A stretch of 64,000 bases of DNA, from assembly GCF_001567585.1 (NCBI RefSeq), contig NZ_LRQV01000008.1, forward strand, positions 1-64,000, in the 5' to 3' direction. Each line of letters begins with the position of its first letter. Within the stretch, counting starts at the first letter, position 1. This document shows positions 45,806 through 55,069 of the stretch, piece by piece. The notes below the pieces were generated by a model. It searched no databases, was not told where the DNA came from, and saw only the letters and a program-made list of their open reading frames with translations. A program made the translations under genes and the position numbers. The stretch comes from Micromonospora rosaria (GTDB taxonomy: Bacteria; Actinomycetota; Actinomycetes; Mycobacteriales; Micromonosporaceae).

Positions 45806-46824
45806 GCGGTACCTCCCCGGGCGGCGGCGGGCACGGCGGCCAGGTGCCGCTGGGTGTGCACGTACCGGACGATGTCGACGGTCCAGTCCCGGTCGGTCCG
45901 CAACGGCAGGTGGGCCGCCCCGCACCGGCGCAGCGCCTGGCGTACCTGGTCGCGCTGACCGGCGGCGGCGACCGCGTACCGCCGGCGCAGCACCGGGTCG
46001 GAGGTGCAGACCTCCCGGCGGCGCCCGGACTCCGGGTCGACCAGGGTGACCACCCCGACGTCCGGCAGTTCCAGCTCGCGCGGGTCGGTCACCTCCACCG
46101 CGAGCACCTGGTGCCGGACGGCGAGCCGGCGCAGCAGCGGCTCCCACGGCGCGGCCTGCCCGGGGTCGTCCGGCAGGCCGTCGAGGAAGTCGGAGACCAC
46201 CACCACCAGGCCCCGGCGGTGGGCGGCCCGGTGCGCGGCGGCCAGCGCCTCGACCAGGGTCGGCCCCGGCTGCCGGTCGACGACCGCCCCGGGGGCCGGG
46301 TCCACGGTGGTCCGGGGCGCGGCCAGCAGCCGGCGGAGCAGCCCGAGCAGATGGGTACGGCCGGCCCGGGGCGGGAACCGGTGCACCCGCTCGGCGTCGA
46401 GCACCTGCGCGCCGAGCCGGTTGCCGACGCCTGCGGTGAGGAACCCGACGGCGGCGACCGCCGCCACCGACAGTTCCCGCTTGTCCAGGTCGGCGGTGCC
46501 GAACTCCATACTGGGGCTGGCGTCCACCACCAGCCAGGTGGTCAGTTCCCGGTCGGCCTCGACCTCCCGGACGTGCGGCACCGTGGTCCGCGCGGTGACC
46601 GCCCAGTCCATCCGGCGTACCTCGTCCTCCCCGGGCCGGTACTCGCGGCTGCCGGCCGGCTCGCTGCCCGGCCCGGGAAGCAGGCCCCGGTACTGGCCGT
46701 GCAGCAACCCGTCCAGCCGGCGGGTGACGGTCAACTCCAGCCGACGCAGCCGGTGGTCCGGCACCAGGTCGGGCAGTCCCGGCTCGGGACCGACTGCGCT
46801 GACGCGCTCGCTGCGCTCGCTCAT
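45802..46824 (-). CDS. DUF58 domain protein
   Basis: 340 aa. Starts MSERSERVSAVGPEPG, preceded by GAGGCGGTGGC. The DUF58 core has YRPGEDEVRRMDWAVTART and a VWA-like metal site VDASPSM. Middle gene of the MoxR/DUF58/VWA cassette. The first 8 residues are encoded by the third copy of the 71-bp repeat, so they may be an added sequence rather than an ancestral N terminus. Confidence 0.92.
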   Translation of the reverse strand: MSERSERVSAVGPEPGLPDLVPDHRLRRLELTVTRRLDGLLHGQYRGLLPGPGSEPAGSREYRPGEDEVRRMDWAVTARTTVPHVREVEADRELTTWLVVDASPSMEFGTADLDKRELSVAAVAAVGFLTAGVGNRLGAQVLDAERVHRFPPRAGRTHLLGLLRRLLAAPRTTVDPAPGAVVDRQPGPTLVEALAAAHRAAHRRGLVVVVSDFLDGLPDDPGQAAPWEPLLRRLAVRHQVLAVEVTDPRELELPDVGVVTLVDPESGRRREVCTSDPVLRRRYAVAAAGQRDQVRQALRRCGAAHLPLRTDRDWTVDIVRYVHTQRHLAAVPAAARGGTA

Positions 46825-46895
46825 GCCACCGCCTCGCTGCGCTCGCCCACGGCACGAAGGCCGACACCGACGATTCGCTCGCTGCGCTCGCTCAT
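46821..46895 (-). CDS. Micro-ORF 2 (24 aa) in the moxR-DUF58 gap
   Basis: ATG at 46893-46895 to TGA at 46821-46823, which overlaps the DUF58 ATG. Peptide MSERSERIVGVGLRAVGER... Preceded by a GAGGTGGCGGC ribosome-like site. It may be translated purely to couple moxR and DUF58; whether it is a functional peptide is unknown. Confidence 0.4.
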   Translation of the reverse strand: MSERSERIVGVGLRAVGERSEAVA

Positions 46896-46966
46896 GCCGC
46901 CACCTCGCTGCGCTCACCGACGGCACGAGGAACGACCCGGATGATTCGCTCGCTGCGCTCGCTCAT
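46824..46966. repeat. 71-bp tandem repeat carrying ATG-containing units
   Basis: Start codons at 46966, 46895 and 46824 are exactly 71 nt apart. Each begins ATGAGCGAGCGCAGCGAGCG; two full units plus the beginning of a third. Confidence 0.9.
46892..46966 (-). CDS. Micro-ORF 1 (24 aa) in the moxR-DUF58 gap
   Basis: ATG at 46964-46966 overlaps the moxR stop; ends TGA at 46892-46894, overlapping the ATG of micro-ORF 2. Peptide MSERSERIIRVVPRAVGER... See the entry for micro-ORF 2. Confidence 0.4.
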   Translation of the reverse strand: MSERSERIIRVVPRAVGERSEVAA

Positions 46967-48042
46967 GCCGCCGCCAGGTCGGCGCGGTTCGGGCCGCCGG
47001 TTCCGGTGCCGGCGGGACGCTCGTCCCGGCCGGGTGCGATGCGGGGCGGCGGCACCGCGGCGACCAGCCGCCGGACCACCGACTCGGCGGTGATCCCGTC
47101 GGCCACCGCGTCGAAGGAGAGCACCAGCCGGTGGGCCAACACGTCCACCGCCAACTCCCGGACGTCCTCGGGCAGCACGTACTCCCGGCCGCGTAGCAGC
47201 GCCTGGGCCCGCGCGGCGGCGACCAGGCCGAGGGTGGCCCGGGGACTCGCCCCGTACGCCAGCATCGGCGCGATCTCCGGCAGCCCGAAGCGGGCCGGGT
47301 CGCGGGTGGCGAGGATGAGCCGGACGACGTACTCGGCCACGGCGTGATGGACGAAGACCTGCTCGGCGCGGCGTTGCAGCGCACGCAGTCGCAGCGGGTC
47401 GAGCACCTGCCGGGCCCGGGGCCGCTGGCTGCTCATCCGGTAGAGGATGGCGAGTTCGTCGGCGTCGCCGGGGTAGTCCACGACGATCTTCATCAGGAAC
47501 CGGTCCCGCTGCGCCTCCGGGAGCTGGTACACCCCCTCCGACTCGATCGGGTTCTGGGTCGCCAGCACCAGGAACGGCTCGGGTACCTCGAAGGTGCGCC
47601 CGCCGATCGAGACCTGGCGTTCGGCCATCGCCTCCAGCAGGGCCGACTGCACCTTCGCCGGCGCGCGGTTGATCTCGTCGGCGAGCAGCAGATTCGCCAT
47701 CACCGGGCCGAGTTCGACGTCGAAGGTCTCCGTCGACGCCCGGTAGATGCGGGTGCCGACGATGTCCGAGGGGACCAGGTCGGGGGTGAACTGCACCCGG
47801 GAGAAGCTGCCGCCGACCACGGTGGCGAGGGTCTGCGCGGCGAGCGTCTTCGCCACCCCGGGTACGCCCTCCAGCAGGCAGTGCCCGTCGGCGAGGAGCG
47901 CGGTGAGCAGGCGGTCGACCAGCCGGTCCTGCCCGACGATCACACGTTTGACCTCGAAGAGGGTCTGTTCCAGCTCGGCGCCGGTCGCGTCGGGATCGAC
48001 CGGGGTGGGCAGGCTGGCCAGGGTGTCCGAGATGTCCGTCAC
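46963..48042 (-). CDS. MoxR-family AAA ATPase
   Basis: 359 aa. Walker A EGVPGVAKT, Walker B LLLADEINRAPAKVQSALLEAM, sensor LATQNPIESEGVYQLPEAQRDRF. MoxR ATPases act as chaperones that assemble or activate partner complexes with VWA proteins. GTG at 48040-48042 (VTDISDTLASLP). First gene of the cassette. Confidence 0.95.
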   Translation of the reverse strand: MTDISDTLASLPTPVDPDATGAELEQTLFEVKRVIVGQDRLVDRLLTALLADGHCLLEGVPGVAKTLAAQTLATVVGGSFSRVQFTPDLVPSDIVGTRIYRASTETFDVELGPVMANLLLADEINRAPAKVQSALLEAMAERQVSIGGRTFEVPEPFLVLATQNPIESEGVYQLPEAQRDRFLMKIVVDYPGDADELAILYRMSSQRPRARQVLDPLRLRALQRRAEQVFVHHAVAEYVVRLILATRDPARFGLPEIAPMLAYGASPRATLGLVAAARAQALLRGREYVLPEDVRELAVDVLAHRLVLSFDAVADGITAESVVRRLVAAVPPPRIAPGRDERPAGTGTGGPNRADLAAA

Positions 48043-48206
48043 GGTGCTTGCTTCCCGGGCCGGCGGCTCGACAAACGTCGGACTTCCCGCGCCAGAGGCA
48101 CCCTTTCCGGGCCTCGGCGGCAGCATCGCCACCGGGACCGGACAACCTGGACGACGCAGCGGTGCCGACCCCCGTCGCGGGAGCCGGCACCGTGCGGCGG
48201 TACGGG

Positions 48207-48731
48207 TCAGTACGTGAAGATCGCCAGGTGGAACGGCAGGTCGGCCGGGACCCCGGCCGAGGTGTAGGTCTGCACGAAGACCGCGTTCGGCGTACCCAGC
48301 CGGGGCGCCACCGAGACCTGGCCGGCCGGCGGGACGCAGCACTCGGTGTTCGTCCCGATGGTCGCCACGTAGCCGCCCCGGACCACGTTGCGGTTGAACA
48401 CGACCTGGTACTGCCCGGGGCCGTACTTCTTCGACGAGACCGCGTCGTAGCCGCGGATATAGCCGCCGGCGCCGTTCACCAGCGCGTAGGAGGTCGAGCC
48501 GGGCACGGCGTTGGTGCCGACGGACTTCTTCAGCGCCGCCTTGGCCTCGCGGGCCTCCGCGGCGGTGACCTGCGGCTGGCCGCCGGAGACGCCCGGCGCG
48601 GCGGGCTGGACGGAGTCGAGCGGGGCCTTCAGCGACGTCGACTGGGCGGCGGCGACGCCGCCGCCGCCGAGGGTCAGCGCCAGCGCGCTGAGCGCCACCG
48701 CGGCTGATCTACGGGAAAAGAACTTGGCCAT
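48207..48731 (-). CDS. Secreted hypothetical protein
   Basis: 174 aa. Sec signal peptide (MAKFFSRRSAAVALSALALTL..., cleavage near VAAAQS). The mature part has an Ala/Lys helix region and then a beta-rich domain with YEVVFNR-like strands (GQYQVVFNRNVVRGGYVATIG) and an ECC pair. No known family. ATG behind a strong AAGGAG. A near-consensus promoter lies about 200 nt upstream. Confidence 0.85.
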   Translation of the reverse strand: MAKFFSRRSAAVALSALALTLGGGGVAAAQSTSLKAPLDSVQPAAPGVSGGQPQVTAAEAREAKAALKKSVGTNAVPGSTSYALVNGAGGYIRGYDAVSSKKYGPGQYQVVFNRNVVRGGYVATIGTNTECCVPPAGQVSVAPRLGTPNAVFVQTYTSAGVPADLPFHLAIFTY

Positions 48732-49059
48732 GACGGGTTCTCCTTGAATGGACCGGGGTGATACGGCCGACCCGCTGACCGCGGGTCGGATAATTGCAGC
48801 GCAGATTTCACCCGAGCGGGAACGACAATTCCGCACCAGGATTCAGACCGAGCCACAGGCGCCGGACGAGCGCGCCCCAGACCCGACCTGAACAGGCTTT
48901 ACCACGTTGTGTTTCGGCACCGTAACCAGGTGGAACCTAGCACCGAAAAAACAACACAGTCAATAGTTGATCACCGCATGTCGCGTCATTGCTCGAAGTG
49001 CCCACACATCGCGAAATACGAAGGCGCAACCATTCACGAAATGGCGGCGGAGATCCGCT
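48732..49059. other. Divergent AT-richer intergenic region
   Basis: 328 nt containing the strong minus-strand promoter at 48934-48963 and a leader hairpin at 48767-48789 (CCGACCCGC/GCGGGTCGG) inside the predicted 195-nt leader of the secreted-protein gene. No gene seen. Confidence 0.6.
48934..48963 (-). promoter_or_regulatory. Near-consensus vegetative promoter for the secreted-protein gene
   Basis: TTGACT (48958-48963), an 18-nt spacer with a TTTTTT run, and TAGGTT (48934-48939), read on the minus strand. Matches the HrdB-type consensus well. Confidence 0.65.
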
Positions 49060-50061
49060 ATGGTGACCGGCGTGACCATCGAGACCGACCGGCCGACGAC
49101 GCCGAGGCAGTCGCGCCGGACCGCGCTGTGCTGGGTCGCCGTGGCCCCCGGGGCCGGCTGGGCCCTCGCCCGCCTCCTCGGCGTCGAGCCCGGCCCGCTG
49201 GTGCAACTGCTCGCCTTCACCCCGTACGTCGCCGCCGGGTCGCTGGTACCGCTGCTGCTCGCGCTCGCGCTGCGCCGCCGCTGGCCGGCGGTGGTCGCGG
49301 CCGGCACGGCGCTGGCGCTGCTCGCGGTGGTGGCGCCCCGGGCGCTCGGCAGCCCGCAGCCGGCGACCACCGGGCCGATTCTGCGGGTGCTCACCGCCAA
49401 CGTGCTGGCCGGCGCGGGCGACGCCCGGACCGTGGTCGACCTGGTCCGGGCCCACCGGGTCGACGTGCTCGCCCTCCAGGAGTTCACCCCGGACACCCAG
49501 GCCGACCTGGACCGCCTCGGGCTGGCCGGGCTGCTGCCGCACCGGCGGACCAACCCGCAGGTCGGCACCGCCGGCTCCGCCCTCTACACCCGCTTCCCGC
49601 TCACCGGGGACGGCGTCCGGCACAACCGGGGCGGCTGGGGCTTCAGCCAGGCGTACGGCACGGTCACCCCGCCCGGTGCTCCCCCGGTCCGGGTGGAGTC
49701 GGTGCACCCGGCCGCCCCGTACGCCCTCGACCAGAACGGGCACTGGCGCGCCGACCTGGCGGCCCAGCCCCCGGCCACCCCCGACGGCACGCTGGGGATC
49801 CTCGCCGGGGACTTCAACGCCACGCTCGACCACGCGCCGCTACGGACCCTGCTGGACACCGGGTACGTCGACGCCGCCGCCGCGGTGGGCGCGGGCCTGA
49901 CCGGCACCTGGGGCCCGTACGACGGGCACCCGATCCCGCCGGTGGTCATCGACCACGTCCTGGTCGACCGGCGGATCGCGGTCCGCTCCGTCACCGTGCA
50001 CCCGGTGCCGGGCAGCGACCACCGCGCCGTCCTGGCCGAGCTACGGCTACCGGCCGCCTGA
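49060..50061 (+). CDS. Endonuclease/exonuclease/phosphatase (EEP) family membrane protein
   Basis: 333 aa. Three N-terminal membrane helices (about 20-105), then an EEP domain starting RVLTANVLAGAG, with LALQEFTPD, VESVHPAAP, LAGDFNATLDH and PGSDHRAV, covering the metal and catalytic residues of the DNase I/phosphodiesterase superfamily. Substrate unknown; extracytoplasmic orientation likely. ATG at 49060 with GGAG seven nt upstream. Confidence 0.92.
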   Translation: MVTGVTIETDRPTTPRQSRRTALCWVAVAPGAGWALARLLGVEPGPLVQLLAFTPYVAAGSLVPLLLALALRRRWPAVVAAGTALALLAVVAPRALGSPQPATTGPILRVLTANVLAGAGDARTVVDLVRAHRVDVLALQEFTPDTQADLDRLGLAGLLPHRRTNPQVGTAGSALYTRFPLTGDGVRHNRGGWGFSQAYGTVTPPGAPPVRVESVHPAAPYALDQNGHWRADLAAQPPATPDGTLGILAGDFNATLDHAPLRTLLDTGYVDAAAAVGAGLTGTWGPYDGHPIPPVVIDHVLVDRRIAVRSVTVHPVPGSDHRAVLAELRLPAA

Positions 50062-50125
50062 CCACCCCGCACCGGCACCCGCGCGCCCGCACTCCGCACC
50101 GCCCCCGCCCACCGGACGTCAGGGC

Positions 50126-50178
50126 GTGAGAAGGGAACCCTTCTCTACCGGAGGCGTTAAGAGGGGGCCCTTCCTTAC
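50126..50178 (-). repeat. 53-bp dispersed palindromic element, copy B
   Basis: Inverse orientation of copy A; starts GTAAGGAAGGGCCCCC on the minus strand and ends CTCAC. The TAA of cimA (50175-50177) is again nucleotides 2-4 of the element. Confidence 0.93.
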
Positions 50179-51758
50179 ACCGAGGCGCGGGCGACGCCGT
50201 AGGTGAGGGCGTCGACCAGGGCGTGCCAGCTCGCCTCGACCACGTTCGGGTGCACCCCGACGGTGGTCCAGTCCCGGCCCGCCCCGTCGACGGTCTCCAC
50301 CAGCACCCGGGTCACCGCGCCGGTGCCGTGGGTGCCCTCCAGGATCCGCACCTTGTAGTCGGCCAGCTCGAAGTCGCGCAGCTCGGGGTAGTGCTTGGTC
50401 AGCCCGACCCGCAGCGCCTCGTCCAGGGCGTTGACCGGGCCGTTGCCCTCGGCGGTGGCGATCACCCGCTCGCCCTGCACCCGGATCTTCACGGTGGCCT
50501 CGGAGACCACCGCGCCGTCCTCGCGGTGCTCGACCAGCACCCGGTACGACTCCAGGTCGAACGGTCGCGGCGGGGCGCCGTCCGGCAGTTCCGAGCGGAC
50601 CAGCAGCTCGAAGGACGCGTCGGCGGCCTCGAACGACCACCCGCCGGCCTCCAGTTCCTTGACCCGCTTGGTCACCCGGGACAGCGTCTCCGGATGGCCG
50701 GCCAGGTCCAGCCCGAGCTCGCGGCTCTTGAGCTCGATGCTGGCCCGGCCGGCCATCTCGGTGACGAGGATCCGCATGTCGTTCCCGACCACCGCCGGGT
50801 CCACATGGTTGTAGAGCAGCGGATCCACCTTGATCGCGCTCGCGTGCAGCCCCGCCTTGTGGGCGAAGGCGGCGGCCCCGACGTAGGCCTGGTGGGTGTC
50901 GGGGGCGATGTTGGCGATCTCACTGATGGCGTGCGAGACGCGCACCAGCTGCTCCAGGCAGCCCTCCGGTAGGACCGGCAGCCCGAGCTTGAGCTGGAGG
51001 TTGGCGACCACGGCGAAGATGTCGGCGTTGCCGGGGCGCTCGCCGTACCCGTTGGCGGTGCCCTGGAAGTGCAGCACCCCGGCCTCGACGGCGGCGATGG
51101 TGTTGGCCACCGCGCAGGAGGTGTCGTTCTGGCAGTGGATGCCGAGCAGCCCGGGGTCGACCCCGGTCCGCGCGGCCAGGTCGGCGATGGCGGCGGTGAC
51201 CTGCGAGGGGAGCATGCCGCCGTTGGTGTCGCAGAGCACGAACCGCTCGGCCCCGGCCGCCAGCGCGGCCTCGACCACCGAGGCGGTGTACGCCGGGTCG
51301 TGCCGGTACCCGTCGAAGAAGTGCTCGCCGTCGACGAAGACCCGCCGGCCCTGTGCGACCAGGTGCGCCACGGTGTCCCGGACCATCGCCAGGTTCTCCG
51401 CGCCGGTGGTCCGCAGCGCCCGCTCGACGTGCCGGATGTCCGCCTTGGCAACCAGGGCGATCGCCGGGGTCTCGGCGTCGAGCAGGCCACGCACCTGCGG
51501 GTCCTCGGTGACCGCGACGCCGGCCTTGCGGGTGGCGCCGAAGGCGACCAGCACCGCGTGCTTCAGGTCGAGTTCGGTACGGGCGCGGCGGAAGAACTCG
51601 GTGTCCTTGGGTACGGCCCCCGGCCAGCCACCCTCGATGAAGCCGACCCCGAGTTCGTCGAGCAGCCGGGCCACCGCGAGCTTGTCGACGACCGAGTACG
51701 TGAGGCCCTCTCGCTGGGCACCGTCGCGCAACGTCGTGTCGTACACCTGGAAGGTCAT
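50175..51758 (-). CDS. cimA: (R)-citramalate synthase
   Basis: 527 aa. Condenses pyruvate and acetyl-CoA, the threonine-independent entry to isoleucine. DTTLRDGAQREG, IEGGWPGAVPKD, DGEHFFDGYRHDP, LCDTNGGMLPSQ and IHCQNDTSCAVANT mark it as CimA rather than LeuA; the C-terminal LeuA-type allosteric domain is present. ATG at 51756-51758 with GGAG upstream. An attenuator with a V-L-I-I leader peptide precedes it. Confidence 0.96.
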   Translation of the reverse strand: MTFQVYDTTLRDGAQREGLTYSVVDKLAVARLLDELGVGFIEGGWPGAVPKDTEFFRRARTELDLKHAVLVAFGATRKAGVAVTEDPQVRGLLDAETPAIALVAKADIRHVERALRTTGAENLAMVRDTVAHLVAQGRRVFVDGEHFFDGYRHDPAYTASVVEAALAAGAERFVLCDTNGGMLPSQVTAAIADLAARTGVDPGLLGIHCQNDTSCAVANTIAAVEAGVLHFQGTANGYGERPGNADIFAVVANLQLKLGLPVLPEGCLEQLVRVSHAISEIANIAPDTHQAYVGAAAFAHKAGLHASAIKVDPLLYNHVDPAVVGNDMRILVTEMAGRASIELKSRELGLDLAGHPETLSRVTKRVKELEAGGWSFEAADASFELLVRSELPDGAPPRPFDLESYRVLVEHREDGAVVSEATVKIRVQGERVIATAEGNGPVNALDEALRVGLTKHYPELRDFELADYKVRILEGTHGTGAVTRVLVETVDGAGRDWTTVGVHPNVVEASWHALVDALTYGVARASV

Positions 51759-51779
51759 CCGGAGGGCCCTTTCATGAAG

Positions 51780-51813
51780 CAACAAAAAGACCCCCCGCGG
51801 ATGCGGGAGGTCT
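51780..51813 (-). promoter_or_regulatory. Attenuator terminator before cimA
   Basis: On the minus strand an 11-bp stem with one mismatch (AGACCTCCCGC/GCGGGGGGTCT), an ATCC loop and a TTTTTGTT tract. It lies between the leader peptide and the cimA start. Confidence 0.8.
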
Positions 51814-51841
51814 GCGCGCTGGCGGAGACGGAGCCGGCGCG

Positions 51842-51874
51842 CTAGGTGCTGATAATCAGGACGGACCTGGTCAC
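51842..51874 (-). CDS. cimA leader peptide
   Basis: GTG ACC AGG TCC GTC CTG ATT ATC AGC ACC TAG: ten residues VTRSVLIIST with consecutive Val-Leu-Ile-Ile codons, about 30 nt before the terminator stem. This is the layout of a ribosome-mediated branched-chain amino acid attenuator. The ribosome site is weak. Confidence 0.7.
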   Translation of the reverse strand: MTRSVLIIST

Positions 51875-52078
51875 GCTCGGTACTCTGCCACTCGCCGGGT
51901 GGCTCTGGGAGGCAAAATCCACATGTCGGGACGGCGGTCCGGGTCCGCCCGGCGTCACCGGCCCCGGCGATTTCGTCCCGTCTCGGGGGTGTAGCCGGCA
52001 AAGGCCCGGGTAGGAGTTTCGGGGACAGCGCAGATTACCTCCGAGACGGCCGGTCGACGGCCGGGACAGGAGCCCCCC

Positions 52079-52624
52079 GTGGAACGCATCGACACGCACA
52101 CCGCCCCGTTCGACACCCACACGCCGGAGTCCACCGGGCACAGCACCGGCGCGACCGCGCCGCAGGGCTACGATCGCACGCCCAACCCGACCGGCACCAC
52201 CCCCTTCGACCAGACCCAGGGCGCGGTCCCCGGCGGAGCGCCCGCCGGCTCGTTCGACCCCTGGCGGTACCGCGAGGACGCCGGGGTGACCGGCAGCGAC
52301 CTGACCGGCTACAAGGTCGAGGCGACCGACGGCAGCATCGGCAAGATCGACAACGCCAGCCACGCGGTCGACGACAGCTACCTCGTGGTCGACACCGGCC
52401 CGTGGATCTTCGGCAAGAAGGTGATGCTGCCGGCGGGCACCGTCAACCACGTCGACCACGACGAGCAGAAGGTCTACGTCGACCGGGAGAAGGACCAGAT
52501 CAAGGCCGCCCCGGAGTACGACGAGAGCAGCCACGGCGACCCGGCGTACCGCGAGCGGCTGGGCGGCTACTACGGCGAGCGGCACTCGGCGATGCCGCCG
52601 GGCAGCGCCGGGCGGATCATCTGA
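52079..52624 (+). CDS. PRC-barrel domain protein
   Basis: 181 aa, GTG start at 52079. A disordered Thr/Pro/Gly-rich first half is followed by a PRC-barrel at about residues 70-145 (LTGYKVEATDGSIGKIDNAS, YLVVDTGPWIFGKKVMLPAGTVNHV). PRC-barrels occur in RimM and photosynthetic reaction centres; free-standing actinobacterial members are often stress-induced. Divergent from cimA. Confidence 0.92.
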   Translation: MERIDTHTAPFDTHTPESTGHSTGATAPQGYDRTPNPTGTTPFDQTQGAVPGGAPAGSFDPWRYREDAGVTGSDLTGYKVEATDGSIGKIDNASHAVDDSYLVVDTGPWIFGKKVMLPAGTVNHVDHDEQKVYVDREKDQIKAAPEYDESSHGDPAYRERLGGYYGERHSAMPPGSAGRII

Positions 52625-52710
52625 CGACACTTCCCCGCCGACCGGAGGTCCATCCGAGGCGGCGGTGACGGCCGGTGGAGCACGGCTCCGCCGGCCGTTA
52701 CCGTGTCGAC

Positions 52711-53451
52711 GTGGACGTCACCGACAACAGCCGCCGGATCCCCTTCTCCGCCATGTTCAACTTCCGCGACGTCGGTGGCTACCGCGGCCACGACGGCCGC
52801 ACCGTACGGTGGCAACGGCTCTACCGCTCCGACTCGCTGCACCGCATCGACGACACCGACCGGGAGGCGTTCGCCGCCCTCGGCGTCCGGACCGTCGTCG
52901 ACCTGCGCCGCCCGTACGAGGTCACCCGCGACGGGCGGGTACCCGACTTCACCGGGCTGACCTGGCGGCACGTGCACCCCGAGCACGCCGAGTGGGACGA
53001 GAGCCCGTACCAGCCCGGCAGCGACCTGGCCCGGTACCTGGCCGACCGGTACGCCGACCTGGCCCAGACCGGTACCGCCGGCCTGGCCGACGCGGTCGGG
53101 GTGATCGCCGACAGCGCCAACGCCCCGGTGGTGGTGCACTGCGTGGCCGGCAAGGACCGCACCGGGATCGTCTGCGCGCTGACCCTGTCGGTGCTCGGGG
53201 TGGCCGACGCCGACATCGCCGCCGACTACGCGCTGACCGCCGAGGCGGCCCAACGCTTCGCCGCCTGGGCCGCCGAGGTCATGCCGGAGCGGGGCACCCT
53301 GCCGCCGGCCTGGCTCGCCTCACCGGCCGAGACGATGCTGCTGTTCCTCGCCGAACTGCGCGCCGCCCACGGCTCGGTCGAGGGCTACCTCCGCTCCGCC
53401 GGCGTCACCGACGCCCAGCTCACCGCCCTGCGCACCCACCTGCTCCACTGA
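52711..53451 (+). CDS. Tyrosine-protein phosphatase (dual-specificity fold)
   Basis: About 246 aa. P-loop phosphatase signature HCVAGKDRTG, with AMFNFRDVGGYR and RLYRSDSLHR N-terminal motifs typical of the MptpB/IphP-like family (Y_phosphatase3). The start is uncertain: GTG 52711 matches the conserved start, but the frame stays open to GTG 52675. Confidence 0.9.
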   Translation: MDVTDNSRRIPFSAMFNFRDVGGYRGHDGRTVRWQRLYRSDSLHRIDDTDREAFAALGVRTVVDLRRPYEVTRDGRVPDFTGLTWRHVHPEHAEWDESPYQPGSDLARYLADRYADLAQTGTAGLADAVGVIADSANAPVVVHCVAGKDRTGIVCALTLSVLGVADADIAADYALTAEAAQRFAAWAAEVMPERGTLPPAWLASPAETMLLFLAELRAAHGSVEGYLRSAGVTDAQLTALRTHLLH

Positions 53452-53490
53452 CCGCCGCCCACCCGCCTTCCGTCCACCCGTCCGAGCCGG

Positions 53491-53539
53491 CCGCCCGCGA
53501 CCCCGCCCCACCACGGCGGCGGCGCGGGGTCGCGGGCGG
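53491..53539. terminator. Strong hairpin after the phosphatase gene
   Basis: Perfect 16-bp stem (53491-53506 with 53524-53539) with a 17-nt loop; first of two between convergent genes. Confidence 0.75.
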
Positions 53540-53561
53540 GGCCGGGTTGGGTGGGACGCGC

Positions 53562-53597
53562 GACGGCCGGCACCGTGTGGCAACGGTGCCGGCCGTC
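53562..53597. terminator. Second hairpin, upstream of the ilvE stop
   Basis: Perfect 14-bp stem (53562-53575 with 53584-53597) with an 8-nt loop. Confidence 0.75.
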
Positions 53598-53630
53598 TGG
53601 CACGCCGGATCGGGTGGTGGGCGGTCGGGG

Positions 53631-54728
<1,098 letters not shown>

Positions 54729-55069
54729 CGCGCTGACCTCCAAGAATCGTCCCGGCACGCCGAGGTTGGCGGACCGGTGTCAGATGTTCTGCAACTTACC
54801 CCGAACGCTCGTTAAGCGAAAAGTGCCGCTCGGGGAAAGGTGGCCTTCGTGGTGGCGCCCGGCCCGCCACCGTCGAGCGGAAAGCCGCCCACCGGAGGGC
54901 AGGACACCGGCGTACGGGCCCAGCGGGACGGTACCGCGAACCGGGCCGGCACCGCACCCGGGTCGCGGGTCGGCGCCCACCCCGGTCGCGCCGCGCCGGC
55001 CGGCGCCACCGCCAGCCGGTCGGGCGCCGGACGGGCCGCCGACAGCCCGGCGACCCCGCGCGCCCGGGA
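54729..55069. other. Gap between leuB and ilvE
   Basis: 341 nt. The ilvE-proximal part contains CCCCGA (54801-54806) and TCGGGG arms around CGCTTAACGAGCG, a possible leader hairpin. The rest is Pro/Arg-rich coding-like sequence in every frame without a start signal; no gene supported. Confidence 0.4.
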
